Source: a virus | Length of the DNA stretch: 20,718 nt | Virus record (IMG/VR): IMGVR_UViG_3300008111_000443 | Span: 1-20,718 of that record | Strand: one strand, 5' to 3' | In this document: piece by piece, positions 20,642 to 20,718 of the stretch | Position numbering within the stretch: position 1 is the stretch's first letter | Layout: the number at the start of each line of letters is the position of its first letter | The notes under the pieces: model-generated | The model's database searches: none | The model's input: only the letters and a program-made list of their open reading frames with translations | Told to the model about the DNA's origin: nothing | Position numbers and translations under genes: made by a program

Positions 20642-20718
20642 CAACGGAAGACCGGGGATATAAAACGGTTGTGTATTGGAAAGACCAGATGATGTCCTTT
20701 GAGCCGGTGCCTGATGAC
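20638..20718 (+). CDS. Partial ORF at the right edge
   Basis: The ATG at 20638 overlaps the previous stop as ATGA, and 27 codons remain open to the window end (MTTEDRGYKTVVYWKDQMMS, then FEPVPDD). The coupling style makes it a likely gene; nothing can be said about function. Confidence 0.5.
   Translation, partial: MTTEDRGYKTVVYWKDQMMSFEPVPDD

Overview
This window looks like part of a tailed bacteriophage or prophage of a Bacteroidota host. Three promoters fit the Bacteroidota pattern TTG-N19-TAnnTTTG or its -7 half, two of them ending within a few bases of a start codon. There are almost no Shine-Dalgarno sequences, and genes are tightly packed with repeated ATGA stop/start overlaps. No integrase, repressor, lysin or portal gene is visible, so lifestyle cannot be judged and the genome is incomplete.

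Layout. Positions 1-15408 are one leftward (minus-strand) block. In reading order it holds an HNH endonuclease, a sigma-like helix-turn-helix protein, membrane and small proteins, a GT9-like protein, a class I methyltransferase, a ParB-like domain protein, a frame-disrupted small-terminase-like gene, a GT4 glycosyltransferase, the large terminase, a tail assembly chaperone pair with an apparent -1 frameshift site, a possible degenerate tRNA, an HK97 gp10-like protein, two large tail proteins, a tape measure protein, an XkdF-type capsid protease, a scaffold-like protein, and the start of the major capsid protein, cut by the window edge. Positions 15409-15519 form a divergent intergenic region with a perfect DnaA box and a rightward promoter. 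Positions 15520-20718 are a rightward early/replication block: a small acidic protein, a structured RNA leader, a replication-initiator-like protein carrying tandem DNA repeats, a DnaB helicase, a Mom-like DNA modification protein, a DnaA domain IV-like protein, a PAPS-reductase-like protein, an SSB-like protein, and small ORFs.

How it works together (inference). The rightward genes would load DnaB, coat ssDNA with SSB and modify adenines for anti-restriction. The leftward genes would package DNA (HNH plus terminase), build the head and tail, and possibly decorate virion or DNA with sugars. The sigma-like protein near the start of the leftward block is a candidate late regulator, and four leftward structural genes share a CTACTTTT-TAAG motif directly at their start codons.

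The items most worth attention are the T TTT TTT frameshift in the tail chaperone, the Mom-like/PAPS/DnaA-IV early cluster, the DnaA box paired with a phage DnaA-IV protein, the initiator gene with iteron-like repeats, the structured RNA at 15784-15913, the shared start-codon motif, and several coupled micro-genes of 26, 28 and 45 codons.
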